Source of the DNA: Nocardioides speluncae
GTDB lineage: Bacteria; Actinomycetota; Actinomycetes; Propionibacteriales; Nocardioidaceae
NCBI RefSeq assembly: GCF_003121585.1
Contig: NZ_QEOO01000010.1
Span: forward strand, 1-53,272
Direction of reading: 5' to 3'
DNA length: 53,272 nt
In this document: in pieces, positions 38,083 through 46,199 of the stretch
Layout: each line of letters opens with the position of its first letter
How positions within the stretch are numbered: the stretch's first letter is position 1
Made by a program: the position numbers and the translations under genes
Notes under the pieces: generated by a model
Told to the model about the DNA's origin: nothing
The model's input: the letters and a program-made list of their open reading frames with translations, nothing else
Databases searched by the model: none

Positions 38083-39485
38083 TGGCGATGGGGCCGAACG
38101 AGAAGAAGCTGCGCGCCGCGGTCGCCCACCTCAGCGGCTCGTCGATCGCCGCCGGCAAGGGCAAGTGGACCATGGGCGCCACCTCCCTCGAGGAGGTCTC
38201 GGCCTCCCTCACCCGGGCTATCAAGAAGCTCGAGTCGGACGAGCCGCTCGGCAAGCAGACCCGGGTCGCCGCCCGGGAGGCGTTCATCGCGGTCCGCAAG
38301 AAGGTGGACGACGAAGCCAAGAAGATGCGGCGTGCCGAGACCGCCCTCGGCACCGCGGAGTACGAGCTCGGTAGCGCGAGCTCGACGGTCAACCAGTTCG
38401 ACGGCAGTCCGATCTCCAATCCGGAGCTCAAGAAGCCGAAGGGCCTGGAGCCCCTCTCTCCCGAGGACAAGAACCACAACAAGCAAGAGGTCGCCAAGAA
38501 CGAGGCGGCCTGGGCCGCCCGCGAGAAGGCGGCCAGGATCAAGCTCGACCAGCTGACCCCGAAGCTGGACGAGGCGGCGGAGGAGATGCGCCAGATCCAC
38601 GGCATTCCGCCCACGGATCGCAACGACCCGGGTGGCAGGAAGCCCGGCGGCGGTCGGACGCCGATCCGGACCCCGGGCCGGCCACCGATCGACCCGCCGC
38701 GTGACCCGTACGACCCGCCGGACGACCCGATCGACCCGCCGGACGACCCGGACGACCCGCGCGACCCCGACGACCCGCGTGACCCGACGGACCCGCGCGA
38801 CCCGATCGACCCCCGCGACCCGTACGACCCGCCGGACACCCCGGGCGACCCGGAGGACGGCGGGACCTACACCCCGCCGACGCCGGGCGGACCCGGTCAC
38901 GTCGGGACCCCCAGCCCGGGCTCGCCGGGCGGGATCGGTGCGATCGGCGGTGTGGCCGGTGCGATCGGTGGCGGCATCGGCGGCATCGGCGGTGCGCTCG
39001 GCGGCCTGAAGGGTGGCGGCGTGCTCAGCCCCGGTGGCGGCGTCCGCCCGATCGGCGGCACCCGCGGTGCGGGTGGCGTCAAGGGCGGCGCGATCGGCCG
39101 TGGCGGTGCGATGTCGCCGGGCGGCGGCGCCGGCCGTGGCACCGGCACGCGTGGTGCCGGTCGTGGTGCCGGTCGTGGTGCGATGTCGCCGGGTGCCGGC
39201 GCCGGCAAGGGCGGCGCGAAGGGCGCCGGCCGGGGTGGCGTCAAGGGTGCGGCCGGCGGTCGCGGGGCGGCCTCGGCGGGCTCCGGCAGCGGCAAGGGCG
39301 GCGCGAAGGGTGGCGCCAAGGGCGCTGCCAGCCGCGGCACCAGCGGTGGTCGCGGCGCGATGTCCCCGGGCGGCGGCGGAGGCCGGCGCAAGGGAGACAA
39401 GCAGAACCCGAACGAGTCGGAGTTCTTCGACACCGAGCATGACTGGACCGACGACGAGGGCGCCGCTCCCGGCGTACTCGACTGA
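38082..39485 (+). CDS. Putative ESX substrate with DPxDP-repeat and Gly-rich regions
   Basis: 467 residues from ATG 38082. Residues 1-180 are a charged coiled-coil-like helical region. About 190-265 is a run of DPRDPxDP/DPPDDP units, about 270-440 a Gly/Ala/Lys/Arg region with repeated GGAMSPGGG and GAMSPGAG motifs. It ends in SEFFDTEHDWTDDEGAAPGVLD, a Trp-acidic tail resembling the C-termini of actinobacterial ESX-linked PPE-like proteins. There is no signal peptide. The architecture suggests an extended surface or wall-spanning substrate; function unknown. A strong hairpin follows. Confidence 0.75.
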   Translation: MAMGPNEKKLRAAVAHLSGSSIAAGKGKWTMGATSLEEVSASLTRAIKKLESDEPLGKQTRVAAREAFIAVRKKVDDEAKKMRRAETALGTAEYELGSASSTVNQFDGSPISNPELKKPKGLEPLSPEDKNHNKQEVAKNEAAWAAREKAARIKLDQLTPKLDEAAEEMRQIHGIPPTDRNDPGGRKPGGGRTPIRTPGRPPIDPPRDPYDPPDDPIDPPDDPDDPRDPDDPRDPTDPRDPIDPRDPYDPPDTPGDPEDGGTYTPPTPGGPGHVGTPSPGSPGGIGAIGGVAGAIGGGIGGIGGALGGLKGGGVLSPGGGVRPIGGTRGAGGVKGGAIGRGGAMSPGGGAGRGTGTRGAGRGAGRGAMSPGAGAGKGGAKGAGRGGVKGAAGGRGAASAGSGSGKGGAKGGAKGAASRGTSGGRGAMSPGGGGGRRKGDKQNPNESEFFDTEHDWTDDEGAAPGVLD

Positions 39486-39505
39486 CACCGGATGCAGCAA
39501 CCCCT

Positions 39506-39546
39506 CCACAGGGCCCGAGCCAGTACTCCTGGCACGGGCCCTGTGG
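39506..39546 (+). terminator. Strong terminator hairpin after the DPxDP substrate gene
   Basis: CCACAGGGCCCG pairs with CGGGCCCTGTGG, and inside it GCCAG pairs with CTGGC, giving a 17-bp stem with one mismatch and a 5-nt loop. Separates the substrate genes from the second eccD. Confidence 0.75.
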
Positions 39547-39784
39547 CCCGTCCGGCAGCCCAGCCCGGATCCACCGATGGGCGTCGTCACGAGCGTCGCC
39601 AGGTGGGTGTGATGGCAAGGCGGCGGAGCGAAGGCGGGCCGGAGGCCCGTCGAGTCTTCGCCAACGCAGCTAGCGCGCCCACATGGTGGCGCGCAGTAGG
39701 CGGGCATCGGTGGATCCGGGCTTGGGCACCGCCCGATAGCATGCGAGCGCTGACCACCAGGCAACTACTTCGAGGAAGGGCACG

Positions 39785-41137
39785 ATGACTCAGGCATCTG
39801 CCGCCACGTCCGGACTGGTGCGTGTCACCGTCGCCTCCGGGACCAGAAGGGTTGACCTGGTACTGCCCGGAGCGGTGCCGGTCGCCGAGCTCGTCCCGGA
39901 GCTCGCGCGCAGCGTCGGCCTGCTGGACGCGGCCACGGTGTACGGCGGCTACCGGCTGGTCACCCAGGACGGCCGCCAGCTCTCGCCCGACGCCGGGCTC
40001 ACCATGCAGGGCGTGGACGACGGCGGTCTGCTGACCGTCGCCGCGGGCGTCGACGACGAGCCGCCCCGGGTGTACGACGACGTGGTCGAGGCGATGTCCG
40101 ACGTCGTCGAGCACGAGCTGCGGCCCTGGGAGCCGGCCGCGGGCCGGCGTACCGCTCTCTGGTCGGCCGGCCTGCTGCTCACCCTCGGCGCGGCCGCCCT
40201 GCTCATCCAGCGCGACAGCCTGCTGGCCGGTGTCGCCGCGTCGGTGGTCGCCGCCCTGCTGCTGACCGGGTCGATCGTGCTGTCCCGCGCCCAGCATGAG
40301 CCCGAGGCCGCGGTAGCGCTGGCGTGGATGGCCGCCGGGTACGGCGCCGCGGCGGGTCTGATGCTGGCGCCGGACGGCAAGCCGTTCGGTCTGCCGCTCG
40401 CGTGCGCCGGCCTCGGAGCACTTGGAGTCGGGATCTTCGCGCTGACCGGCCTCGGCGAGGGCCGGCCGCTGGTGCTGCCCGCGGTCGTGGTTGGCGCGAT
40501 CTTCGCGGCCAGCGGCATGGTCCGCGAGAACGCCGAGTTCGACCCGGCCGTGGTCTACACGATCGCGCTGGCGCTCGTAGTGATCGCCGGCAGCGTCTTC
40601 CCGTGGCTTGCGCTCGGCGCCACCAGCACCCGCGTGGAGCAGGTGGTCACCCTCGCCGACATCACCAACGACCCGGCCGAGATCGACCCGGAGCGGGTCC
40701 GCGCGGACGCCCGGCTGGCCCACGAGATCCTGCTCGCGGTGTCCGGCACGGTCGGCGTACTCCTCGTGCTGATCGCGCCGCTCGCGGTCTCGCTCGGCAT
40801 CTACGGCACCGTCCTGGCGATCGTGTGCTGCCTGGTCGTGATGCTGCGCACCCGCCAGTACCGCACCGGGTCCGAGGTCCTGGTCGGCCTGGTCTCCGGC
40901 ATCCTCGGCCTGGTCGCGATCGCGATCGCGGTCCTCTGGATGCACCCCGACTGGCGGCCGGCCGCCGCCGTCTCGCTGGCGGCGACCGGCGCTCTGGTGC
41001 TGGCGGTGACGCTGCTGCCGAGCACGCCGTCGGTGCAGCGCGGCCGGTTCGGCGACGTCGTCGAGACGATCGCGCTGCTGTCACTGCTGCCGCTTCTCGT
41101 GCTCGCCATCGGGCTCTTCGAGTCGATCCGCAACTGA
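39785..41137 (+). CDS. eccD: ESX integral membrane protein EccD, second copy
   Basis: 450 residues from ATG 39785 with GAGGAAGG upstream. A ubiquitin-like N-terminal domain (VRVTVASGTRRVDLVLPGAVPVAELVPELARSVGL, up to about residue 90) precedes about eleven membrane helices. Conserved EccD elements include ERVRADARLAHEILLAVSGTVG and LRTRQYRTGSEVLVGLVSGILG. It begins an eccD-eccB-mycP operon (14-bp gap to eccB). Sequence differs widely from the EccD at 32979, so this is an old paralogue rather than a recent duplicate. Confidence 0.93.
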   Translation: MTQASAATSGLVRVTVASGTRRVDLVLPGAVPVAELVPELARSVGLLDAATVYGGYRLVTQDGRQLSPDAGLTMQGVDDGGLLTVAAGVDDEPPRVYDDVVEAMSDVVEHELRPWEPAAGRRTALWSAGLLLTLGAAALLIQRDSLLAGVAASVVAALLLTGSIVLSRAQHEPEAAVALAWMAAGYGAAAGLMLAPDGKPFGLPLACAGLGALGVGIFALTGLGEGRPLVLPAVVVGAIFAASGMVRENAEFDPAVVYTIALALVVIAGSVFPWLALGATSTRVEQVVTLADITNDPAEIDPERVRADARLAHEILLAVSGTVGVLLVLIAPLAVSLGIYGTVLAIVCCLVVMLRTRQYRTGSEVLVGLVSGILGLVAIAIAVLWMHPDWRPAAAVSLAATGALVLAVTLLPSTPSVQRGRFGDVVETIALLSLLPLLVLAIGLFESIRN

Positions 41138-41151
41138 GGATCTGAGGAGAC

Positions 41152-42537
41152 ATGTCCACCAAACGTGATCTGGTCGAGGCACACTCGTTCAGCCGCCGCC
41201 GCCTGGTGACCGCGTTCGTCAGCGGTGCGCCCGGAGGCCGCGAGGTCGAGCCGGTGCGGCCCGGCCGGACGGTGGTCGGTGGCCTGGCGCTCGCGATCCT
41301 CCTGGTCGCCGGTGCCGCGATCGCCGGCATCTTCCTGAAGCGGCCCGAGTCGGACTGGCTCAGCCCGGGTCTGATCATCGCCAAGGAGACGGGTACGCCG
41401 TACGTCATCCTCGATGACGACGGCGATCCGGAGCTGCGACCGCTGGACAACAACACCTCCGCCAAGCTGATCTTCGGAGACGCCCTGGACCCGCGGACGG
41501 TCGCGGACGAGGACATCGCGGCCCAGGACATCGGCGAGGACATCGGCATCTTCGACGCGCCCAAGGCGCTGGCCGGGTCCGGGCAGCTGATCAACACGGG
41601 CTGGACCGCCTGCACCGACTCCGACCAGGCGATCCGGCTGCGGCTGGCCAAGGACCCGGGCGCGGAGATCTCGGCCGGCCAGTCGCTCACGGTCCAGGAG
41701 GGCGGCAAGTTCTACCTGCTGGTCGACGGCGACGACGATGCGACGTACAAGTTCGAGCTGCCCGACAACGACGACGCCGAAGCGGACAACCTGCTGGAAG
41801 CCGTGGGGGCTTCCGGCACGGCCGACGCGCTCGAGGTGACGCAGGAGTGGCTCAACCTGTTCCCGGCGGGGCCACCGCTCACTCTGGAGTCGTTCGACCT
41901 CGAGGACGACGGCATCGACTACGCGGAGTCGATCGACGGCCTGGACGGCGAGCCGGAGGTGGGCGACGTGGTGGAGGCACCCACCGCCACCTACCTGCTG
42001 ACCAGCGCAGGCCCGGTGCTGCTGACCGAGTTCGCCGAGGCCGCCTACCTCGCGGTCAGCGGTGAGGAGCCGCGCGAGGCGTCGGCGATGAACGAGGCCC
42101 GGGTCGGCGCCAACTACCCGCGCGACATCTGGCCCGAGGGCGACGCGCCGCCGACCGAGGGCGACCCGTGTGCCCGGCTGGAGCCCGAGGCCGGAGAGCC
42201 GCCGACGGTGCGACTGGCCGCCAACCCCTCCGCCGACGCGTCGGCGGAGGACATCGACGATGGCGATATGCAGGTGTCGGTACAGCCCGGCCGGGGTGCG
42301 TTCGTGCTGGTCGGGGGCTTCGACGACACCTCGGGTGGCCTCCCGTACGTCGTGGACGCGGCGGGCAAGCGCCACCAGCTCCTCGGCCCGAAAGCGCCCG
42401 AGAACCTCGGCTATGAGGTCTCGAAAGCGCCGATCGTTCCGGACACCTGGATGAGGCTGTTCGAATGCGGTGTGCAGCTGTCGACGGCGCTGGCACTGGC
42501 ACCGCCCGACCCGGAGCTCGAGCCGTCGTGCGAGTAG
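41152..42537 (+). CDS. eccB: Type VII secretion protein EccB
   Basis: 461 residues from ATG 41152 (TGAGGAG upstream). A short cytoplasmic N-terminus with KRDLVEAHSFSRRRLVTAFVSG leads into a single membrane helix (residues about 42-63, VVGGLALAILLVAGAAIAGIFL). It is followed by the long periplasmic repeat domain typical of EccB (WLSPGLIIAKETGTPYVIL, TYLLTSAGPVLLTEFAEAAYLAVSG, FVLVGGFDDTSGGLPYVVDAAGKRHQL) and two C-terminal cysteines. EccB links the membrane pore to the periplasm. Overlaps mycP by 10 bp. Confidence 0.95.
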   Translation: MSTKRDLVEAHSFSRRRLVTAFVSGAPGGREVEPVRPGRTVVGGLALAILLVAGAAIAGIFLKRPESDWLSPGLIIAKETGTPYVILDDDGDPELRPLDNNTSAKLIFGDALDPRTVADEDIAAQDIGEDIGIFDAPKALAGSGQLINTGWTACTDSDQAIRLRLAKDPGAEISAGQSLTVQEGGKFYLLVDGDDDATYKFELPDNDDAEADNLLEAVGASGTADALEVTQEWLNLFPAGPPLTLESFDLEDDGIDYAESIDGLDGEPEVGDVVEAPTATYLLTSAGPVLLTEFAEAAYLAVSGEEPREASAMNEARVGANYPRDIWPEGDAPPTEGDPCARLEPEAGEPPTVRLAANPSADASAEDIDDGDMQVSVQPGRGAFVLVGGFDDTSGGLPYVVDAAGKRHQLLGPKAPENLGYEVSKAPIVPDTWMRLFECGVQLSTALALAPPDPELEPSCE

Positions 42538-43775
42538 CCACCCGCGCTGCCGCCCTGCTCGTCGCGGCCACGCTGCCCGTGCTACCGGTTGCGGTGCCCA
42601 CGCCGGCGTTCGCGGCCGACGACGACTGCTCCGGCGACTTTACGGAGGCGCATTCGGCGGACGCCATCAGCAAGCCCTTCGAGGAGCTCAACGTCGAGCG
42701 TGCGCAGACGATCAGCAAAGGCGAAGGCGTCGGGGTCGCGGTGATCGACAGCGGCGTCGACAAGGACTCGAGTTCGTTCGTGAACCTGGCCGACGAGATC
42801 ATCCTGGGCGGACTCAACAAGGGGGAGCTGCGCGCCGCGCACGGCACCGAGGTGGCCGGCCTGATCGCCGGTGGCGAGCGCGACGGCAAGATCACCGGCA
42901 TCGCGCCGGAGGCGCGGATCCTGTCGGTCCGGGTGTACGACGACAACACTGCGAAGGGCGAGGAGTCCGACGAGGACGTCGACCTCACCGCCGAAGGCAT
43001 CGCCAAGGGCATCGATGTCGCCGTCGACAACGCCGACAGGTACAACATCAAGGTCATCAACGTCTCGCTGACCACCGGTTCGACAGAGGCGCTCAAGGAC
43101 GCGGTCAAGCGGGCGCAGGCCAACGACATCCTGGTCGTGGCCGCCACCGGCAACCGCACCGGCGATGGCGACGAGGAGATCGAGCCCTACGAGCCGGGCG
43201 AGAACGCGAAGAAGTTCCCGGCGTCCTACGACGGCGTACTCGGGGTGAACGCGAACACCGCCGCCGGTGAGACCGAGAATGACGTCGCTGGGTACGTCCT
43301 GGCCAGCCGGTCGACCGATGTCACGGCGCCGACCGCCCTCGCGGTGACGGCGTACCCAGAAGGCGGCACCTGCCTCCTCTCGGAGGACCAGGTCGCGACC
43401 AGCTGGTCGACGGCGATGGTGAGCGGGCTGGCCGCCATGATCTGGGAGGAGTTCCCGAAGTACACGCCTGAGCAGACCGCCGCGCGGATCATGGAGACGG
43501 CCAACGGCAGCACCGACGACCGCAACGTGTTCACGGGCTTCGGCGTGATCCGGCCGGTCGAGGCGCTGACCCGGGACCTGACCATCTCTCGTGAGGGCGA
43601 GGTGAGCGGCGCCCGGCCGGAGCGCAAGGAGACCGGTCGCGCGTCCGCCCCGGAACCGCCCGCCGACCGGTACGCCGACGCCCGGCGGTCGTTCGTCTGG
43701 TGGGGCCTGCTCGCCGGCGGTGCGCTCGTCCTCGCCGCCCTCCTCCGCCCCCTCTTCGCCCGCCAACGCCGCTGA
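42528..43775 (+). CDS. mycP: Mycosin, subtilisin-like ESX protease (MycP)
   Basis: 415 residues from GTG 42528, inside the end of eccB. Signal peptide to about FAA (residue 30), a subtilase domain with Asp74 (AVIDSGVD), His105 (AAHGTEVAGLIAG) and Ser292 (ATSWSTAMVSG), the VAATGN oxyanion segment, and a C-terminal membrane anchor (FVWWGLLAGGALVLAALL). The usual GTS before the serine residue is ATS here. Mycosins stabilise the ESX complex. The stop codon lies in the first unit of a 31-bp inverted repeat array. Confidence 0.94.
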   Translation: MRVATRAAALLVAATLPVLPVAVPTPAFAADDDCSGDFTEAHSADAISKPFEELNVERAQTISKGEGVGVAVIDSGVDKDSSSFVNLADEIILGGLNKGELRAAHGTEVAGLIAGGERDGKITGIAPEARILSVRVYDDNTAKGEESDEDVDLTAEGIAKGIDVAVDNADRYNIKVINVSLTTGSTEALKDAVKRAQANDILVVAATGNRTGDGDEEIEPYEPGENAKKFPASYDGVLGVNANTAAGETENDVAGYVLASRSTDVTAPTALAVTAYPEGGTCLLSEDQVATSWSTAMVSGLAAMIWEEFPKYTPEQTAARIMETANGSTDDRNVFTGFGVIRPVEALTRDLTISREGEVSGARPERKETGRASAPEPPADRYADARRSFVWWGLLAGGALVLAALLRPLFARQRR

Positions 43776-43946
43776 CCCGGCCGGCGTTAACCTCAGGCAG
43801 CGCCGACCCGGTCCGTGTTGACGCCAGGCAACGCTGACCCGGCCCGTGTTGACACTCTCTGTGTGAAGACGGGCCGGGTCAGCGAGTTTGTGCGTGAAGA
43901 CGGGCCGGGTCAGCGAGTCTGTGCGTGAAGACAGGCCGGGTCAGCG
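43770..43946. repeat. 31-bp repeat array: three units inverted against three units
   Basis: Three units (43770-43800, 43801-43831, 43832-43862) start CGC(T/C)GACCCGG and carry TGTTGAC; they repeat every 31 bp. From 43863 the same sequence runs in the opposite orientation in three units ending GGGTCAGCG (43884, 43915, 43946), again spaced 31 bp. The whole can fold as a 177-nt hairpin, the inner pair being the best match. It includes the mycP stop and lies before a B12 riboswitch. It is not CRISPR-like: there are no unique spacers. Confidence 0.85.
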
Positions 43947-44014
43947 AGTCTGAGCTGGCGAAGACTGCCTCGACCCGGAGCTCCGCTGGCGGCGGGAGTG
44001 GGACTCCTCACTAC

Positions 44015-44212
44015 CGGCGCGGGTGCCGGATGTGAGAAGGTGCCGATGCCGCAGTGCACGGGAAGTCGGTGCGATTCCGACGTGGTCCTCGCCACTGTGA
44101 CCGGGGAGTCCACCCTCGACTGATGCCACTGGCCCGCCTCCGACCATGGAGCGGCTGGGAAGGCGAGGGGCGGGCGTCGATCCGGAAGCCAGGAGACCGG
44201 CTGCGGCGCGAT
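44015..44212 (+). promoter_or_regulatory. Adenosylcobalamin riboswitch upstream of cbtB-cbtA
   Basis: Cobalamin riboswitch elements: AAGGTGCCGATGCCGCAGTGCACGGGAAGTCGGTGCGATTCCGACGTGG in order (quoted in parts: CACGGGAAGTCGG, GTGCGATTCCGAC), the B12 box CCTCGCCACTGTGACCGGGGAG and GGAAGCCAGGAGACCGGC. It sits 36 bp before the CbtB start, so cobalt uptake is expected to fall when B12 is sufficient. Second B12 riboswitch of the window. Confidence 0.92.
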
Positions 44213-44247
44213 CTATCCACGAGGCATGGAAGAAAGGGTCCCCGCCC

Positions 44248-44436
44248 ATGTCCAACGTCACCGCCAGTACCCGCGCCACCGTCCCGGTCTGGGCCTGGGC
44301 GCTGGTCGCGCTCGCCTTCGCCGCGCTCTACCTGATCACCCAGGAGAACGGCAGCCTGGTCGGCGCCACCGCCGCCGAGTACATCCACGAGTTCACGCAC
44401 GACGCGCGGCATGCGCTCGGCGTCCCCTGCCACTGA
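44248..44436 (+). CDS. cbtB: CbtB-type cobalt transporter subunit
   Basis: 62 residues from ATG 44248. A single membrane helix (VPVWAWALVALAFAALYLI) is followed by a short tail rich in His (YIHEFTHDARHALGVPCH), the family's probable metal site. CbtB/CbtA pairs are predicted cobalt transporters found under B12 riboswitches, exactly as here. The in-frame open region upstream of 44248 lies in the riboswitch and is not coding. Confidence 0.93.
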   Translation: MSNVTASTRATVPVWAWALVALAFAALYLITQENGSLVGATAAEYIHEFTHDARHALGVPCH

Positions 44437-44437
44437 G

Positions 44438-44518
44438 ATGGGCATCGGATACCTTCTCCGCCGCGGACTCGCGGCCGGAGCCGCTGCCGGCGCGCTCGCA
44501 GCCGTCTTCTTCTACCTG
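44438..44518 (+). other. CbtA N-terminal metal/membrane entry segment (part of the cbtA gene)
   Basis: First membrane helix of CbtA (GYLLRRGLAAGAAAGALAAVFFYLV), listed only to mark the chosen ATG at 44438, one base after the cbtB stop; the longer frame from 44411 would overlap cbtB needlessly. Confidence 0.5.
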
Positions 44519-45187
44519 GTCCTCGAGCCCGTCGTCCGCCGGGCGCTGGTGATCGAGGAGGCCCGCGGCAACGCCGACGGCGGCGGCCACTCCCACGAGG
44601 AGCCGCTGGTCTCCCGCTCGATGCAGGTCTTCGGCGGCATCGTCACTGTGACCGTCGCCGGCCTGCTGTTCGGGCTGGTGTTCGCGGTCGTCTACGCGTG
44701 GTCGCGCAACCGGCTGCCGGGCGGGTCCGACTTCGGTCGTGCAGTGGTGCTGGCCGGGCTCGGGTTCATGGTCTTCACGCTGCTTCCGGGCCTGCGGATC
44801 CCGGCGAACCCGCCGGCCGTCGGTGACCCGGAGTCGGTGACCCGGCGGACGCTGATCTACGTGCTGACGATCCTGGTCGGGCTGCTGATCGTGCTCGCGC
44901 TGTTCGCGCTGGACCGGGCGCTCGCCGACCGCGGGTACGACGTACCCCGCCGGGCAGCGCTCGCGGTGGCCGGTGCGGTGGTCGGGCTGACGCTGCTGTT
45001 CCTGCTGGTGCCGGGCTCTCCCGACGGCATTCCCGCCGACATGCCGGCCGACATCCTCTGGGACCTGCGGGTCGCCTCGTTGGCGATGCTCGGGCTGCTG
45101 TGGACCGTGCTCGGGGTCGGATTCGGTCTGCTGCTCTCGCCGCGGACCCGTACGGCGGCAGCCGCCGAGCCGGCCGTCGCCGGGTGA
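44438..45187 (+). CDS. cbtA: CbtA-type cobalt transporter
   Basis: 249 residues from ATG 44438, one base after cbtB. About five to six membrane helices. After the first helix comes a hydrophilic loop with GGGHSHEEPLVSRSMQ, a His/Glu metal-binding motif typical of CbtA, then helices with LPGLRIPANPPAVGDPESVTRRT between them. With CbtB it is expected to import Co2+ for corrinoid synthesis. Overlaps the ferredoxin gene by 4 bp (GTGA). Confidence 0.92.
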   Translation: MGIGYLLRRGLAAGAAAGALAAVFFYLVLEPVVRRALVIEEARGNADGGGHSHEEPLVSRSMQVFGGIVTVTVAGLLFGLVFAVVYAWSRNRLPGGSDFGRAVVLAGLGFMVFTLLPGLRIPANPPAVGDPESVTRRTLIYVLTILVGLLIVLALFALDRALADRGYDVPRRAALAVAGAVVGLTLLFLLVPGSPDGIPADMPADILWDLRVASLAMLGLLWTVLGVGFGLLLSPRTRTAAAAEPAVAG

Positions 45188-45543
45188 GCCTGCCGACGGT
45201 CACGGTCTGCCGGGACTGCTGCTGCGGCAGCCGCCGCAAGCACCCTGACGTCGACCACGACGGGCAGCTCGAGGCGCTGCGGACCGGGCTGGAGGGAGCC
45301 GCCCGGGTTGTCACCTCGGGCTGCCTGCTCGCCTGCGAGGACTCCAATGTCGTGGTCGTCTCGCCCAGCCCGGGCGCGCGCAACGGGGGTGCGCGCCCGG
45401 TCTGGCTGTCTTCGGTGCTGACCGACGCCGCCGTGTCGGCGATCGTGGCCTGGGTGCGTGCCGGTGGTCCCGGTACGGCGCCGCTGCCCGGCGTATTCGC
45501 GGGCCTGGTGCGGCAGCCGCCGGCCCTCACCGCGGTGGAGTAG
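45184..45543 (+). CDS. Thioredoxin-like (2Fe-2S) ferredoxin-domain protein
   Basis: 119 residues from GTG 45184, overlapping cbtA. Cysteines at 9, 12, 13, 14 (CRDCCCGSRRKHP) and 47, 51 (SGCLLACEDSN) fit a thioredoxin-like 2Fe-2S cluster fold with extra metal ligands. The rest is a small alpha/beta domain. Located in a B12-riboswitch operon with a cobalt transporter, it may handle cobalt or supply electrons for corrin ring reduction or Co(II) reduction; this is inference from context. Confidence 0.8.
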   Translation: MSLPTVTVCRDCCCGSRRKHPDVDHDGQLEALRTGLEGAARVVTSGCLLACEDSNVVVVSPSPGARNGGARPVWLSSVLTDAAVSAIVAWVRAGGPGTAPLPGVFAGLVRQPPALTAVE

Positions 45544-45694
45544 CCGGGAGCCGGCGACAGGAGTTCGACAGTCGCGGGGTCCTGAGGCGTACTCGGGCCG
45601 AATTTGTACGGACAGCCCTGTACGTACACCTTCGGGACCTCAGGGCCGGATGGAGGCGAGCAGTCCAGGTGCGAAGCCGTTCACGGGGTCCCTG

Positions 45695-46012
45695 TCAGCC
45701 CCCACCACGGGAGAGCACGTAGTGCTGTGATCGGTCACCGGCCAGGAACCCCCACACGTGCTGCAGGTTGCTCCGCCACATGTCGCTGGTCTTGTTCTGC
45801 CAGTCGGGTAGCTGGTCGGTCAGCCGGTAGGTCTCTTCCGCCGCGCTCGCAGCAATGGCCGTTGTCGCATCGGCTCGCCATCCGCCTTGACGAACCCGAT
45901 AGAGCTTGGCGCGCGACCACTCGTCCAGGTCAGCGACGACCCGAAGCTCGCGTTGCAGGTGGGTCTCATGGCGGCGCCCGAGCACCCTGTACCAGCCGGC
46001 GTCGCGAGACAT
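45695..46012 (-). CDS. Hypothetical protein directly downstream of tRNA-Ser
   Basis: 105 residues from ATG 46012. Basic N-terminal half (WYRVLGRRHETHLQRELRVVADLDEWSRAKLYRVRQGGW) and a Trp-rich C-terminal half (LPDWQNKTSDMWRSNLQHVWGFLAGD). No known family recognised. The ATG is one base from the CCA end of the tRNA on the same strand, with no ribosome site between, so it may be leaderless after tRNA processing or start further in. The larger open frame reading through the tRNA is an artefact. Confidence 0.45.
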   Translation of the reverse strand: MSRDAGWYRVLGRRHETHLQRELRVVADLDEWSRAKLYRVRQGGWRADATTAIAASAAEETYRLTDQLPDWQNKTSDMWRSNLQHVWGFLAGDRSQHYVLSRGGG

Positions 46013-46013
46013 G

Positions 46014-46102
46014 TGGCGGAGGATAGGGGATTCGAACCCCTGAGGGCTATTAACCCAACCCGCTTTCCAAGCGAGCGCCATAGGCCACTAGGCGAATCCT
46101 CC
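46014..46102 (-). tRNA. tRNA-Ser (GGA)
   Basis: On the minus strand: acceptor GGAGGAT...ATCCTCC, discriminator G and encoded CCA (46014-46016), anticodon loop CTTGGAAAG with GGA anticodon, a long variable arm (GGGTTGGGTTAATAGCCC region) as in class II tRNA-Ser, and a T-loop GGGGTTCGAATCCCC. Reads UCC and UCU codons. Confidence 0.96.
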
Positions 46103-46160
46103 GCGGAGGAGGTTACCCGTCGGCGCCTGGCTGGTGAAATCCGGCTCGCGGAGGCCCGCT

Positions 46161-46190
46161 TTGGTGCGTCGTACGCCGCTCACCTAGACT
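46161..46190 (+). promoter_or_regulatory. Promoter of the SRP RNA gene
   Basis: TTGGTG (46161-46166) and TAGACT (46185-46190) with an 18-bp spacer match a primary sigma-type promoter. The predicted start about 7-10 bases later coincides with the 5' end of the SRP RNA. Confidence 0.65.
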
Positions 46191-46199
46191 CAACGGCAA

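Noticed and set aside
43770..43946. CRISPR array
   Set aside because: The units are contiguous with no unique spacers, switch orientation in the middle, and no cas genes are near.
45560..45660. Gene-like or RNA element between the ferredoxin gene and the hypothetical gene
   Set aside because: There is a loose inverted repeat (GGTCCTGAGG / CCTCAGGGCC) and a TGTACG/CGTACA pair, but no ORF and no known RNA motif; at most a terminator.
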